Shown here: piece after piece, positions 17,400 through 25,087 of the stretch
How positions within the stretch are numbered: the stretch's first letter is position 1
Layout: every line of letters begins with the position of its first letter
Source of the DNA: a virus
Length of the DNA: 25,087 nt
Direction: 5' to 3' (one strand)
IMG/VR virus record: IMGVR_UViG_3300014325_000039
Coordinates: 1 to 25,087 of that record
Notes under the pieces: model-generated
What the model saw: the letters and a program-made list of their open reading frames with translations, nothing else
Database searches by the model: none
What the model was told of the DNA's origin: nothing
Program-made: the position numbers and the translations under genes

Positions 17400-18295
17400 T
17401 TGAGTCCGGTATTATGAAGACCGTAAACGCAATGGCCGATATGCCCGCACACGAGACCCATGTCAACGTATGGCTGGTGTCCGGCGGCAGACGCACGAAG
17501 ACAGAAAGAAACATCTTCACCAGAACCGAGCGGATTTTCTGTCCGCGCCTCTGCGAGCGCCGACTCCAATCCTTCAAGGGCCTTGAAAGCTTTTTCGGCA
17601 GTGAGAGCGCCGCCGTCAAGGAGCCGGTCCCGTATTGACTGAATGCGTTCGATAAGACTTGCTTCGGTCGAAGCAAACCATTGACCGCCCTTTTTGTCTC
17701 CGCCTCTTGCGAGCCGAGGAAAGCGTTTCTCGATGTCCTCGAACACCGAGCGGTGAATCAAAAGGCAACCAGTAGCAACCCACCGAGTCGGCTTGATTTG
17801 ATTGTATGGACCCCGGCGAGCCCAAGCACTTTCTTCGGGATTCGCCGCTTCACCATACATGAGATTAGAGCCCGGATACCGTCCGGAGTATAACGCGCCA
17901 ACCAAAGTCTTCTTGTGACTCATCAGCCGGTCAATCGCGTTGAAGTCTGAGAACGGTTGCGGGAAATTGAAACCAGTGGCCATACGAAACCACTTGGCGT
18001 TGCCGAAGGGGACAATCATGTCGTCATCGACAGTCAGCATCCACTCGCACGGAGAATTCAAGAACGCTTCCGCGCACTTGTTACGAGTGTGAGCAACGAA
18101 GGCGTCACCAAACTTTAACAGGTCGCCCGTTCGCCGGTGGTCGCAAAGCTGTCCCACACTGAAAGCCGTAAGCGGATGGACAGACTTTTGCCAAGGTTTG
18201 GCAACGAGAACTTTAGTCCCCAGTGTCTCAACAATTTCTTGCCGAGACACTGGCGGAAGTTCTGCACCTGAACCGAATCGGTCAGGCAGTGGCAC
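17396..18295 (-). CDS. GT-A-like glycosyltransferase (first of cassette)
   Basis: A 299-aa protein starting at GTG 18295, overlapping the scaffold stop by 14 nt; there is no ATG before about residue 86. It has hallmarks of a GT-A fold sugar transferase using a nucleotide-sugar and a divalent metal: MLTVDDDMIVPFG (D90-D92, DxD motif), ATGCLLIHRSVFEDI near residue 174, GSGEDVSFCLRA (E260, D261) and a late GHIGH. Residues about 205-255 form a charged helical insert between the acceptor region and the GED motif. No signal peptide or membrane span is evident, so it should act in the cytoplasm. Its TGA overlaps the next ATG as ATGA. The donor sugar and acceptor cannot be read from the sequence. Confidence 0.75.
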   Translation of the reverse strand: MPLPDRFGSGAELPPVSRQEIVETLGTKVLVAKPWQKSVHPLTAFSVGQLCDHRRTGDLLKFGDAFVAHTRNKCAEAFLNSPCEWMLTVDDDMIVPFGNAKWFRMATGFNFPQPFSDFNAIDRLMSHKKTLVGALYSGRYPGSNLMYGEAANPEESAWARRGPYNQIKPTRWVATGCLLIHRSVFEDIEKRFPRLARGGDKKGGQWFASTEASLIERIQSIRDRLLDGGALTAEKAFKALEGLESALAEARTENPLGSGEDVSFCLRASAAGHQPYVDMGLVCGHIGHCVYGLHNTGLK

Positions 18296-19694
18296 CTGCG
18301 GCCTTTCGTTCTCGTTCCTCCATCACTTGCTTTGCGATGGCGTCGAGAGCGTCGCCTGCCGGAACAGTATGGTCCGGTTTCTTCGCGGGCGGGGGAACTG
18401 CGCCCGGATTCGCGCCGGATTCGTTCAACCGAGACCGGCTACTGTTTTTGATTTTATCAAACTTGGCTTGGAGCGCATCACGTTCTTTCGTGATGGCCGC
18501 AAGCTGTGAATCTACTTTGGCCTTCTCGCGCTGCGTATTGAAAAGCTGCGCCATGCCAGTGATAAGGATTGCACGCATCGCCGGGGAATCATCCGCGAGT
18601 GCGGCGTCCAACTGAGGACGAAGTTCAGTCACAAACTTGTTGTGGTCTTCCACTTCGGCCTTCACTTCGGGAGTCGCATCCTTCGCCAGTTCCTTCTCTT
18701 TGAACCAAGGAAGATTCGGAAGCATCTGGTCAAGCTGCGCCTTCGTCTGGGTGACGTGTCCAGTGACAGACTGATTCAGTTCTGCCTCGCGAGCCTTCGC
18801 ATACTCCGTGAAATTCTGCTTCGCAACTTGAACGGCCTGTTCCTTGTTGTATCGAGCATGGAGAATGTCCGCCACTTTGGATTCGATGACGCGCTGGAGA
18901 GTTGGGTCTCCCATCGACTCGAATACTTTCGAGAGATTGGTTTTATCCGGACCACCAAACTGTTTAATCTTGGCGATGATTTCCGGAGTGACAACCGGAG
19001 ACTTCTGGAGTTGCGCGTAAATGAAATCTCGCGCCGACTCGATGGTCTTGTCAAACTCCTTGAACTTGGGGTCGAAATCGACATCAAGCTTACCGCGCCA
19101 CTCGCGCAACTCAGCCAGTTCTTTTTCTTTCTCCAGTTGTTCGGTCGTAGGATTCGCAGCCGCCTTTTTGATTGCGGCCAGTTCCTCTTTGGTCTTCAAC
19201 AACTCGGATTCAACTTTCGCAACCTCGCGGGCGGCGATGAGTTTCACGGTCGCGAAAGCTTCCGAAGATTTCGGCGCGGCACCTTGAGGCAGAGTAGGCG
19301 CGTCTTTGAACATCGCCTTGGCGCGTTCTTCTTCCGAGGCAGCACCTTTGGACGCAGCTTCGGCGGCGGCTTTTGCAGCGGCTTCCTTCGCGGCCTTTTC
19401 CTCTGGGGTCTCTGCGGCAGCGGCAGCTTTATCAGCGGCCTCTTTTGCAGCGGCTTCCTCAGCGGCTTTAGCTGCGGCTTCGTCTTCTGCGGTCTTGCCT
19501 TCGGCAGCTTTCTTCGCTGCTTCCTCAGCCTGTTTCGCCAATTGGTCTAGCGCATCCCCCGCGTCTGCGGTCGGGTCTGCTGCCGTCGATTGGCCCATGA
19601 TGTCCTGTGCAGCAACTTTCGCCGCAAGGTCTGCATTTACTTTTGCGTTATCCGGAGGTATTACAACCGGGACGACGAGGGGTGTTTCTGCCAT
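18282..19694 (-). CDS. Putative capsid scaffolding protein
   Basis: A 470-aa protein that would fill the prohead during assembly and leave before or during packaging. Residues about 45-130 are almost purely Ala/Glu/Lys (AAEEAAAKEAADKAAAAAE), and residues 150-230 and 390-420 are also helix- and coiled-coil-like, as expected for a scaffold. It lies between the portal pair and the capsid gene. No protease motif is visible. The sequence AGDALDQLAKQ at 45-55 is echoed by AGDALDAIAKQ at 446-456, close to the C-terminus. Its TGA lies 14 nt inside the next gene's start. The role is inferred from composition and order. Confidence 0.75.
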   Translation of the reverse strand: MAETPLVVPVVIPPDNAKVNADLAAKVAAQDIMGQSTAADPTADAGDALDQLAKQAEEAAKKAAEGKTAEDEAAAKAAEEAAAKEAADKAAAAAETPEEKAAKEAAAKAAAEAASKGAASEEERAKAMFKDAPTLPQGAAPKSSEAFATVKLIAAREVAKVESELLKTKEELAAIKKAAANPTTEQLEKEKELAELREWRGKLDVDFDPKFKEFDKTIESARDFIYAQLQKSPVVTPEIIAKIKQFGGPDKTNLSKVFESMGDPTLQRVIESKVADILHARYNKEQAVQVAKQNFTEYAKAREAELNQSVTGHVTQTKAQLDQMLPNLPWFKEKELAKDATPEVKAEVEDHNKFVTELRPQLDAALADDSPAMRAILITGMAQLFNTQREKAKVDSQLAAITKERDALQAKFDKIKNSSRSRLNESGANPGAVPPPAKKPDHTVPAGDALDAIAKQVMEERERKAAGATA

Positions 19695-19698
19695 AAAA

Positions 19699-20040
19699 TT
19701 ATATTGCTAAAGGGTCAGGGTTCTCTGGCCTCTGTTCTAGTTCAAGTTTTTGCCCATCATTCCAATGGGCGTCAGCCTCCAGCGGAGGATACTCAGGTTT
19801 CGACTCCTGAGACGGGGGCGGAGGATGCGCCAGAGAAATTAGTTCACGAACGACGACTTGAAACCCGCGCACTTCACCGGCGCGAATCATAATCTTGTTC
19901 GTGTCTCCGCCGTCCAAAAGGGGCGGAGCAACTTCAACGAGTTTTGGGATAAGACGTTTACCAGTATCGGTGTCCAAAAAAGCTGCTAACTTTTCGGCAT
20001 CGAACTGAGTCCAATCAAGGGAGCCTGCGAGAATTTCCAT
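19699..20040 (-). CDS. Hypothetical protein between portal and scaffold
   Basis: A 113-aa protein whose ATG overlaps the portal stop as TAATG, so it is translationally coupled to the portal; the scaffold ATG follows its stop after 4 nt. The N-terminal 70 residues look like a small folded domain (LDWTQFDAEKLAAFLDTDTG onward). The C-terminal third is proline-rich (HPPPPSQESKPEYPP) and acidic, so it is probably unstructured. Small open frames at this place are common in podovirus head modules, but no family was recognised. A structural or assembly role is inferred from context only. Confidence 0.75.
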   Translation of the reverse strand: MEILAGSLDWTQFDAEKLAAFLDTDTGKRLIPKLVEVAPPLLDGGDTNKIMIRAGEVRGFQVVVRELISLAHPPPPSQESKPEYPPLEADAHWNDGQKLELEQRPENPDPLAI

Positions 20041-22163
20041 TATTGCGGGGGAGGTTGCGCGGCGGGGGCCGCTTCTGGGGGAACAATCTGACCGTCATTG
20101 TGGGCGGCTACCATTTGCTGGTGCTGGTCAGCTTGAGCATCGAGCATTTTCAACTGAGCGATAGTAGGTCCGACTTGGTCGAGAAATTTCTTGACCGGGG
20201 CTAACTCATCAGGCTTGACGCCGTGAGATAGCGCCTGCTGATAGTGTTCATTGATGTGCGCGGCGAAAGCTTCAAGGGACGTGGTAGGATGTTCCCCGGC
20301 CTGAATGTGGGCACCAAGCTGTTCGACAGCGGGCATCAAAATCTGCAAGTGAATCAAGTGATTGTCCCGAGGCGAGACCGGCACCGGCTGGCCCGCAGTC
20401 AGCAACATGATTTCCATTTGCTGCAATCGGTCTTGTTCAGCGTGTTCGGTCGGGTCGTTGTCCGGCAACAAAAGCTTTTCAGCGAAATCGGCGGAGACCT
20501 TGGCAGTCAAGTCTTCAACTTCGAGTTGGCGCTGATTGTAGAGAGGGTTTCCTTTCTTCTCAGCGGCAATTGACGCAATCAACTGGCGTTCATACGGAGT
20601 CAAATCCTTGATGGTCCCAGATACCGGCTGGTGCGCCAGTTCTTGGATTTCCTCTTTGGTCATTTCCAACTCCAATTGCTTCCGCGCTTCGACAGCATCT
20701 TCATCATCGCAATCGGGGTCGCAGATTCTTTCCTGCATTGTCTGGAAAAGATTTGTGGTCTGTTCCATGAACCGAGTGATGCGAACGTCTTGGCCTTCTT
20801 CCTCGCGCTGCGCGAGCAAAGACCAAGCTTGCGGCGAGCGGAAAGCTTCGCCTTCAACTTGCGGCACCGAGGTCGAGCCGATGAGTTGATTTACAATTTG
20901 TCCGAAGTAGGCGTCGAGTTTAATGAACCCTTCGACATTTCCGTCGATTTTCTGTTCGAGAACAGTCCATCCGGACGGCACGATTATGGTTGACCCTACG
21001 ACGGACATCCGAAAAGTGTGAATGCGCTTGATGTCGCCCTGCACAAGAGTTTTGCCTGACATGATAAGACGGTCAACGACTTCGTTGCGCGTCCGGTCAA
21101 TCATGCCTGCGAGTTCATAAATATCGCGTCCAACTCCTTTACTGCCATGAAGCGTCCCGTTCCCTTTTTGGAACGAGAAGAACGATAGACAACTTTCAGT
21201 GGAGTCGAACCTATCGTCTCGATGGAAAATTTCTTTCATCTCGGGACCGGCAACGCGGTAATGCGATACTTTCCCGGAGACTTCGCGAGCCAGAAGTGAA
21301 TACACCACGATGACGGAAGAACCCGCCATGTAACTTGCACCAATCGTAAGTTCTCGCAGCGCGTTTTGATACCACGTTTCCAAAGTGCCTCCCACGTTGA
21401 GACGGTCGCGTATTTGGACAGGTGACGCACGATTGATTGCGTCACGGCAGTTTGCAAGGGACCATCCAGCGTCTTCTGCTGCTTGGGGGTCTTCTTTAAT
21501 TTGGGCAAAAAGTTCATGGGGGAGATAAACCTCTTTGAGCACGACTATCTGAGCCCAACGGACATCGGCCTTGGTTCCGTCAGCAACGAAAGATTCGTCC
21601 TGCTTGAAATGCTTCGGAAACCAACTGTATTCATCCAACCACGCACAGATGGTGTGTCCAAAAAGGGCGTTGTCGAAAGCGATGTCTTCAATGAGCGTGC
21701 GGAATCCTTTCCGGGCACGAATAGTCTTAGTGATAATTTCACGGAAGCGTTCAGACTTTTGGGTAGCGTTCTGGTTCTTGTTCGAGAGCGAGGCGTTAGT
21801 GAAATACTTGAGCCCGTCGATGGCCGCGACAAACCGAGGCGCGACTTTCTCAATCATCGCGGGGAGAGGCTTGGTCGTGAAGTTCGAGCGCCAGCCGAAG
21901 CCTTCGGCCTCCAGCTTGTAGGCGTCGTAGGGCCGTTCGGCGTTATACTTCGCGAGGATGCGCGAGTTGACGATGGAACGATTGCGCCCCGCCATGACGA
22001 CGGTCTTGATGACATCGCGAGCCATCCCCACGTCAGCGATTGACTTCTGGGTCGGCTTCCCGGACTGCAAACCAATCGCGGGCGACTGAATCACCGAGCC
22101 CAGATAGTTCTGGGGATAGCCGGTGTTGTTCAGACTACTATAGGGGCCTCTGTCTTGAGCCAT
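20040..22163 (-). CDS. Portal (head-to-tail connector) protein
   Basis: A 707-aa protein from ATG at 22163, 2 nt after the upstream stop. A TTG at 22169 would add two residues and overlap that stop as TTGA, so it is a possible alternative. The portal forms the ring at the unique capsid vertex that the terminase docks to and DNA passes through. Support is its length, its position between terminase and scaffold, and portal-like content: a mixed alpha/beta core, then a long charged, helical, Gln/Glu-rich C-terminal region from about residue 480 that ends in a Pro/Ala/Gln tail. Asp/Glu-rich DPDCDDEDAVEA lies near residue 490. No short diagnostic motif exists for this family, so the call rests mostly on synteny. 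Confidence 0.82.
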   Translation of the reverse strand: MAQDRGPYSSLNNTGYPQNYLGSVIQSPAIGLQSGKPTQKSIADVGMARDVIKTVVMAGRNRSIVNSRILAKYNAERPYDAYKLEAEGFGWRSNFTTKPLPAMIEKVAPRFVAAIDGLKYFTNASLSNKNQNATQKSERFREIITKTIRARKGFRTLIEDIAFDNALFGHTICAWLDEYSWFPKHFKQDESFVADGTKADVRWAQIVVLKEVYLPHELFAQIKEDPQAAEDAGWSLANCRDAINRASPVQIRDRLNVGGTLETWYQNALRELTIGASYMAGSSVIVVYSLLAREVSGKVSHYRVAGPEMKEIFHRDDRFDSTESCLSFFSFQKGNGTLHGSKGVGRDIYELAGMIDRTRNEVVDRLIMSGKTLVQGDIKRIHTFRMSVVGSTIIVPSGWTVLEQKIDGNVEGFIKLDAYFGQIVNQLIGSTSVPQVEGEAFRSPQAWSLLAQREEEGQDVRITRFMEQTTNLFQTMQERICDPDCDDEDAVEARKQLELEMTKEEIQELAHQPVSGTIKDLTPYERQLIASIAAEKKGNPLYNQRQLEVEDLTAKVSADFAEKLLLPDNDPTEHAEQDRLQQMEIMLLTAGQPVPVSPRDNHLIHLQILMPAVEQLGAHIQAGEHPTTSLEAFAAHINEHYQQALSHGVKPDELAPVKKFLDQVGPTIAQLKMLDAQADQHQQMVAAHNDGQIVPPEAAPAAQPPPQ

Positions 22164-22165
22164 AC

Positions 22166-22411
22166 TCAACTAAGAGTTACGCGTTTGCGCCAGATTCGCA
22201 ACCAGCGTTTGTCCGGGCACTGTTCGGTGGTCAACATCACCTTTGCCTCAGCCAGACAACCACACCGGCGACACTGGCCGTCTTTGAACTGCGGGCAAGG
22301 TTTGCAGATGTCGTATCTCTCTGCTTGTTCGCGAGGATTGCATAGCGTCCGGTATCCCCGGAGCCTCGCCCACTTGAGCAGCACCATCGCTTTGATGAAA
22401 GTGAAAATCAT
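22166..22411 (-). CDS. Small Cys-rich zinc-finger-like protein
   Basis: An 81-aa protein from an ATG at 22411 that overlaps the upstream stop as ATGA. An in-frame start at 22477 exists but would overlap the previous gene by 70 nt, so the coupled ATG is preferred. Cysteines lie at C24, C36-x2-C39, C47-x2-C50, C52 and C65, in the arrangement ICKPCP...CRRCGC...CP. Small phage proteins with this paired CxxC pattern are usually taken as zinc-binding; the function is not known. The first 20 residues are hydrophobic and basic (MIFTFIKAMVLLKW). Both this and the neighbouring 187-aa protein carry an IC-x2-CP...C-x2-C module. Confidence 0.75.
   Translation of the reverse strand: MIFTFIKAMVLLKWARLRGYRTLCNPREQAERYDICKPCPQFKDGQCRRCGCLAEAKVMLTTEQCPDKRWLRIWRKRVTLS
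22171..22180 (-). promoter_or_regulatory. GTAACT-type motif before the portal gene
   Basis: GTAACTCTTA lies 7 nt before the ATG at 22163, inside the 3' end of the 81-aa gene. It is the same pattern as before the GNAT and 114-aa genes. Confidence 0.25.
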
Positions 22412-22971
22412 ATCGTTCGTTTCCTCCAACAATGCCCCGGCAACGCGGGGCTGTCTATCGTTGGGCGTTCGAGCCACACAGCAACACAGTTATCTTCGCC
22501 AGTTTCAGCGCATCCGTGTAATCGCGAGTCTTGTCTTGTTCTCCCGAGGATTTCTTTACGTGCCTCTCCGAGCGCCTGCTTGCAAGAGCCGCATCCTTTT
22601 CCAATCTCAACATTGAGCGGGCATCCTGAACAAATTGTTGCGCGAGCACGGGCGACTTCATCGGGGACACACGGAGATTCATTGTGCGCTTTTGCCAGCG
22701 CGAGCCATTGAAGGACTCGTGACTTGAGCGAAGCGCGTTTCGTCTGTTCCGCACGGACTCCATTGTCGTTCCGGCATAGTCCGGGGTCTCGCGCACAAAC
22801 TTGGTCAATGACTTCTTGTGACGGGTTCCCCGGCGGAAGTCCGGCACGTTTGCGATAGTTAGCAACGCGAGAAATAACACCGGACCAAGTCTGGCCAACA
22901 ATCTTTGTGCCGTCAGATTCTTTGAAGTAGTGTCCGCCTTTAGGATATACATTTGGATTGAGAGTGTTCAA
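22408..22971 (-). CDS. Cys-rich zinc-ribbon-like protein, TTG start
   Basis: A 187-aa protein with a C-terminal cysteine cluster: C114-x2-C117, C127-x2-C130, then C154 and C162, the spacing of a zinc ribbon. The N-terminal 100 residues are basic and hydrophilic. No methionine codon occurs anywhere in the frame, so a non-ATG start is required; TTG at 22971 overlaps the terminase stop as TTGA and is the natural choice. The position between terminase and portal suggests a role in packaging or head assembly, or DNA binding, but this is inference. The CP-type cysteine module resembles that of the next gene. Specific function unknown. Confidence 0.8.
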   Translation of the reverse strand: MNTLNPNVYPKGGHYFKESDGTKIVGQTWSGVISRVANYRKRAGLPPGNPSQEVIDQVCARDPGLCRNDNGVRAEQTKRASLKSRVLQWLALAKAHNESPCVPDEVARARATICSGCPLNVEIGKGCGSCKQALGEARKEILGRTRQDSRLHGCAETGEDNCVAVWLERPTIDSPALPGHCWRKRTI

Positions 22972-24908
22972 AACAGTTCCCCCATTTCTGTTGGCAACTT
23001 CATTGATTCATCGAGGTAGTCGTGCCTGTTACTTTCATCGATGCGAGCGCCGCCCGGATAGCGGGCCTCCATCCAAGAGTCGTCTAATTCTCCCGGAACA
23101 TCCACATTGTCACCGCGCATGGAAAGAATCAAACCGGAGCCTTTCCGTGCGGCGTGAACCAAGAGCGTCAAAGAGTCGGCGTCATTGGGGGAACTGAAAC
23201 CGCGACTCATGTAGTCTCGCTTTGACTCCACCTTGGTCTTACCTCCTGCGGATTTGAAATTGCGCTGCGTTAGCTGCGGCGCAAGCTTTCCCAAATCCAT
23301 TGCTGGCGACAGTAGAAAATATCCAAACTCTCCCCAAGCGCGGAGAGCGAACCACAACTCGGTTGTCATCCGGTCGTATTGTTCCTTGCAAGTTTTGGTG
23401 TCTTCCGACATCAACTTTTGTTCGGATGCTGACTCCGAATAATTCAAATCGTGAATCAACTGGGACCACTCATACTTTATCAAGTCCGCAGTTCCAGCGC
23501 CGTGTCCTGTGCGGTCGCACGCGTAGTAGTCTCCTTTGACTCCAGCTTTTCGATTGAGAGAAATGATGGCCTCTTTCATAACAATTGTGTCACCTTTCGG
23601 TAGAACAAATTGTTGGGTAGCCATCAGGCCCCATCGCGGGACAACTTGACCTGCGCGGTCTTTGAACATCACCGTCCGGCCTCTAGGAAATTCGATGGAC
23701 GGCGGAAACTTGATGCCGGTCGCACGGCCAAATAATCCGAGCGTGTGAACCGCTTCATCGCCGCCGTCAAGAGCCAAGTCAGTAGCAGCAACAGGGGAGG
23801 GGTCTTCATACCAAATATATTCGCCTTTCCATTTTGGAAACATTCCCGAAGGAATCACCGTCGCCTCGATACCCGTGGCCGGATACATTCCGCGCCCCAT
23901 CGTCTGGTATCCCGGCGAGTTTCTTCCGCCCGCGTTCAGGGCAATAGCTTCGAGACCGGACCGAGTCTGGAGACCCGGAAAACGTATGCGCCCTTCAAGG
24001 ACGTTCTCGGAGCGTTCTCCGTCGAGACGCAAAACAGACCAGCCGCGTTTTGACTGCCAGCGGAAATGCTTGTCGGGGTCAACGCCTTCCCAACCGAAGG
24101 TAGGTTCTGCGCGTTTGCCGACTTCGTCGTAGGGGTTTGTGGGATTGTAAGCGCCTCCAATTTTGAAACCTTGAGCGCCTTTTTCTTCGATTTCCGATAG
24201 GACGTTGTCAACGTCTTTCCAGACGCCCTTCGCGATGTTTTCAATTTCATCGAGGAAAATAAACATGCGAGACAGAGGACCAAATACAGGATGCGGAGCG
24301 GGTCTGGGGATACGGTGTCCACCTTGTAGCCTCCCGGCTTTTATGTTGTTACCTTTGGGAATCACCACGCCCTTGATTGCCGAAGTTTGATTTCGGCGAG
24401 TCAAGCCGATAAACAACTCGCCGATTTCTCCGGGCATCGGAATCGATGCTTGGTTGTGGAGATTTACTAAGTGAGAAAAAAGATTTCCTTCCAAGTGGTC
24501 TTCGCTAGGACCGAGCACCCGGATGGTCGTGAACCGAGGGTCTCGAATCCATTCCAAGAAAAAGTAAACACCCGCCGAAAAAGATTTTCCCATCTTCGCT
24601 GCGCCCTCAATCAAAAACATCGAAGACTCATCTACGAGACTCCATACTTGTTTTACTGAGTTGGGTTCGCAAGTGAACTGGTTAGGAGTCCACAACATTT
24701 GCGCCGCTTCCTCGCGCCCGTTGTTCTCCAGCAATTCGTGAAGATACGGAGTGAGAATCGGCCAAGCTTGCGCGGGGTCGTGAGAACGTGCCTTGAATTG
24801 GACTCGGAAGAAGTCCGCAACCCGAGCCGCAGCGTCAAGTGGTTTTTCCGAATGAAGGGATTTCGCAACCTCTGCGGCTAGTTCCTTATGTGGTCCCGCC
24901 GGGAGCAT
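22968..24908 (-). CDS. terL: Terminase large subunit (packaging ATPase and nuclease)
   Basis: A 646-aa protein that would power DNA translocation into the prohead through the portal and cut the DNA. The ATPase half has a Walker A motif GAAKMGKS at about residues 102-109 and a Walker B IFLDE at about 217-221. The C-terminal half has spaced acidic residues typical of the RNase H-like terminase nuclease: TDLALDGGDE (D377, D381, D384), YYACDRTGHG (D465) and SPNDADS (D576, D578). Length fits the family. The ATG overlaps the upstream stop as TAATG, and its own TGA overlaps the next start as TTGA. Its place two genes before the portal agrees. Walker motifs and gene order are seen; the assignment of nuclease aspartates is inferred. 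Confidence 0.93.
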   Translation of the reverse strand: MLPAGPHKELAAEVAKSLHSEKPLDAAARVADFFRVQFKARSHDPAQAWPILTPYLHELLENNGREEAAQMLWTPNQFTCEPNSVKQVWSLVDESSMFLIEGAAKMGKSFSAGVYFFLEWIRDPRFTTIRVLGPSEDHLEGNLFSHLVNLHNQASIPMPGEIGELFIGLTRRNQTSAIKGVVIPKGNNIKAGRLQGGHRIPRPAPHPVFGPLSRMFIFLDEIENIAKGVWKDVDNVLSEIEEKGAQGFKIGGAYNPTNPYDEVGKRAEPTFGWEGVDPDKHFRWQSKRGWSVLRLDGERSENVLEGRIRFPGLQTRSGLEAIALNAGGRNSPGYQTMGRGMYPATGIEATVIPSGMFPKWKGEYIWYEDPSPVAATDLALDGGDEAVHTLGLFGRATGIKFPPSIEFPRGRTVMFKDRAGQVVPRWGLMATQQFVLPKGDTIVMKEAIISLNRKAGVKGDYYACDRTGHGAGTADLIKYEWSQLIHDLNYSESASEQKLMSEDTKTCKEQYDRMTTELWFALRAWGEFGYFLLSPAMDLGKLAPQLTQRNFKSAGGKTKVESKRDYMSRGFSSPNDADSLTLLVHAARKGSGLILSMRGDNVDVPGELDDSWMEARYPGGARIDESNRHDYLDESMKLPTEMGELF

Positions 24909-25087
24909 TATAGCGGTTTTCCGCAGTCGAGGACGAAATCTTCGGTGGTCCCCTCTGGGAATCGAACGAGTGCGGCCTCGCGCCAGCCCCGTTTGCCGTG
25001 CGCTACAATCCGCCGGGGGCCTCGCGTGTAAGAAAAATTGATGACATAGGGGGAAAGCCTGAGCGAGCGCCCTTGCTTAACAGAGTC
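24908..25087 (-). CDS. 3' end of an unrecognised protein (partial)
   Basis: Sixty codons are open from the window edge to a TAA stop, giving 59 residues; the 5' end lies outside the window. The stop overlaps the terminase start as TAATG, the same junction type used by several certain gene pairs here, which supports it being real. The visible part is basic in the middle (RGPRRIVAHGKRGWRE) and ends VLDCGKPL. Its position directly before the large terminase would suit a small terminase subunit or another packaging gene, but nothing in the visible residues identifies one. Function unknown. Confidence 0.7.
   Translation of the reverse strand, partial: DSVKQGRSLRLSPYVINFSYTRGPRRIVAHGKRGWREAALVRFPEGTTEDFVLDCGKPL

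Noticed and set aside
18642-19550. 302-codon open frame on the plus strand
   Set aside because: Antisense to the Ala/Lys/Glu-rich scaffold gene; the Phe/Leu/Arg-rich product is the mirror of Lys/Glu/Ala codons.
24958-24967. tRNA T-loop-like GTTCGATTCC on the minus strand
   Set aside because: Flanking bases do not form the T stem or an acceptor stem, and the sequence lies in frame within a coding region.

Overview
The window is the late (virion and lysis) region of a tailed phage, most likely a podovirus. Every supported gene lies on the minus strand, so transcription runs from high to low coordinates. Genes are packed almost without gaps: 13 of the gene junctions are stop/start overlaps of 1 or 4 nt (TAATG, ATGA or TTGA). 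No tRNA, CRISPR array, integrase, transposase, replication gene, RNA polymerase or endolysin was seen. The host cannot be named. A lipoprotein with an internal membrane span (a spanin candidate) points to a Gram-negative-type envelope. Base composition looks slightly above 50% G+C.

In transcription order: the 3' end of an unknown gene, the large terminase subunit, two small Cys-rich (zinc-ribbon-like) proteins, the portal, a 113-aa protein and an Ala/Lys/Glu-rich scaffold. Then comes a four-gene glycan cassette (glycosyltransferase-like, glycosyltransferase-like, GDP-L-fucose-synthase-like, glycosyltransferase-like) placed between scaffold and the putative major capsid protein. The capsid gene has its own 187-nt leader and is followed by a strong hairpin terminator, so it looks like a separately controlled unit.

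After the terminator come a holin-like gene and an overlapping lipoprotein gene resembling a one-piece spanin. Two paralogous collagen-containing fibres follow (one carrying about seven delta-60-type propeller repeats), then a 56-aa protein, a third collagen-like fibre and a 114-aa protein. The tail block holds a tubular/adaptor-like protein, a nozzle-like 675-aa protein, a 51-aa protein, a collar-type fibre, a GNAT-fold protein, an internal-virion-like 335-aa protein, a Gly/Pro-rich 228-aa protein and a 410-codon gene running off the window.

The core order (portal, scaffold, capsid, tubular A, tubular B, GNAT, internal protein) parallels T7 genes 8-14. Against that backbone two blocks look inserted: the glycan cassette before the capsid gene, and the lysis plus fibre block after it. 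The most unusual things here are the glycan cassette, the propeller inserted into one fibre head, and the spanin-like lipoprotein. Assignments of capsid, tubular and internal proteins rest on gene order and general sequence character; no database search was possible.
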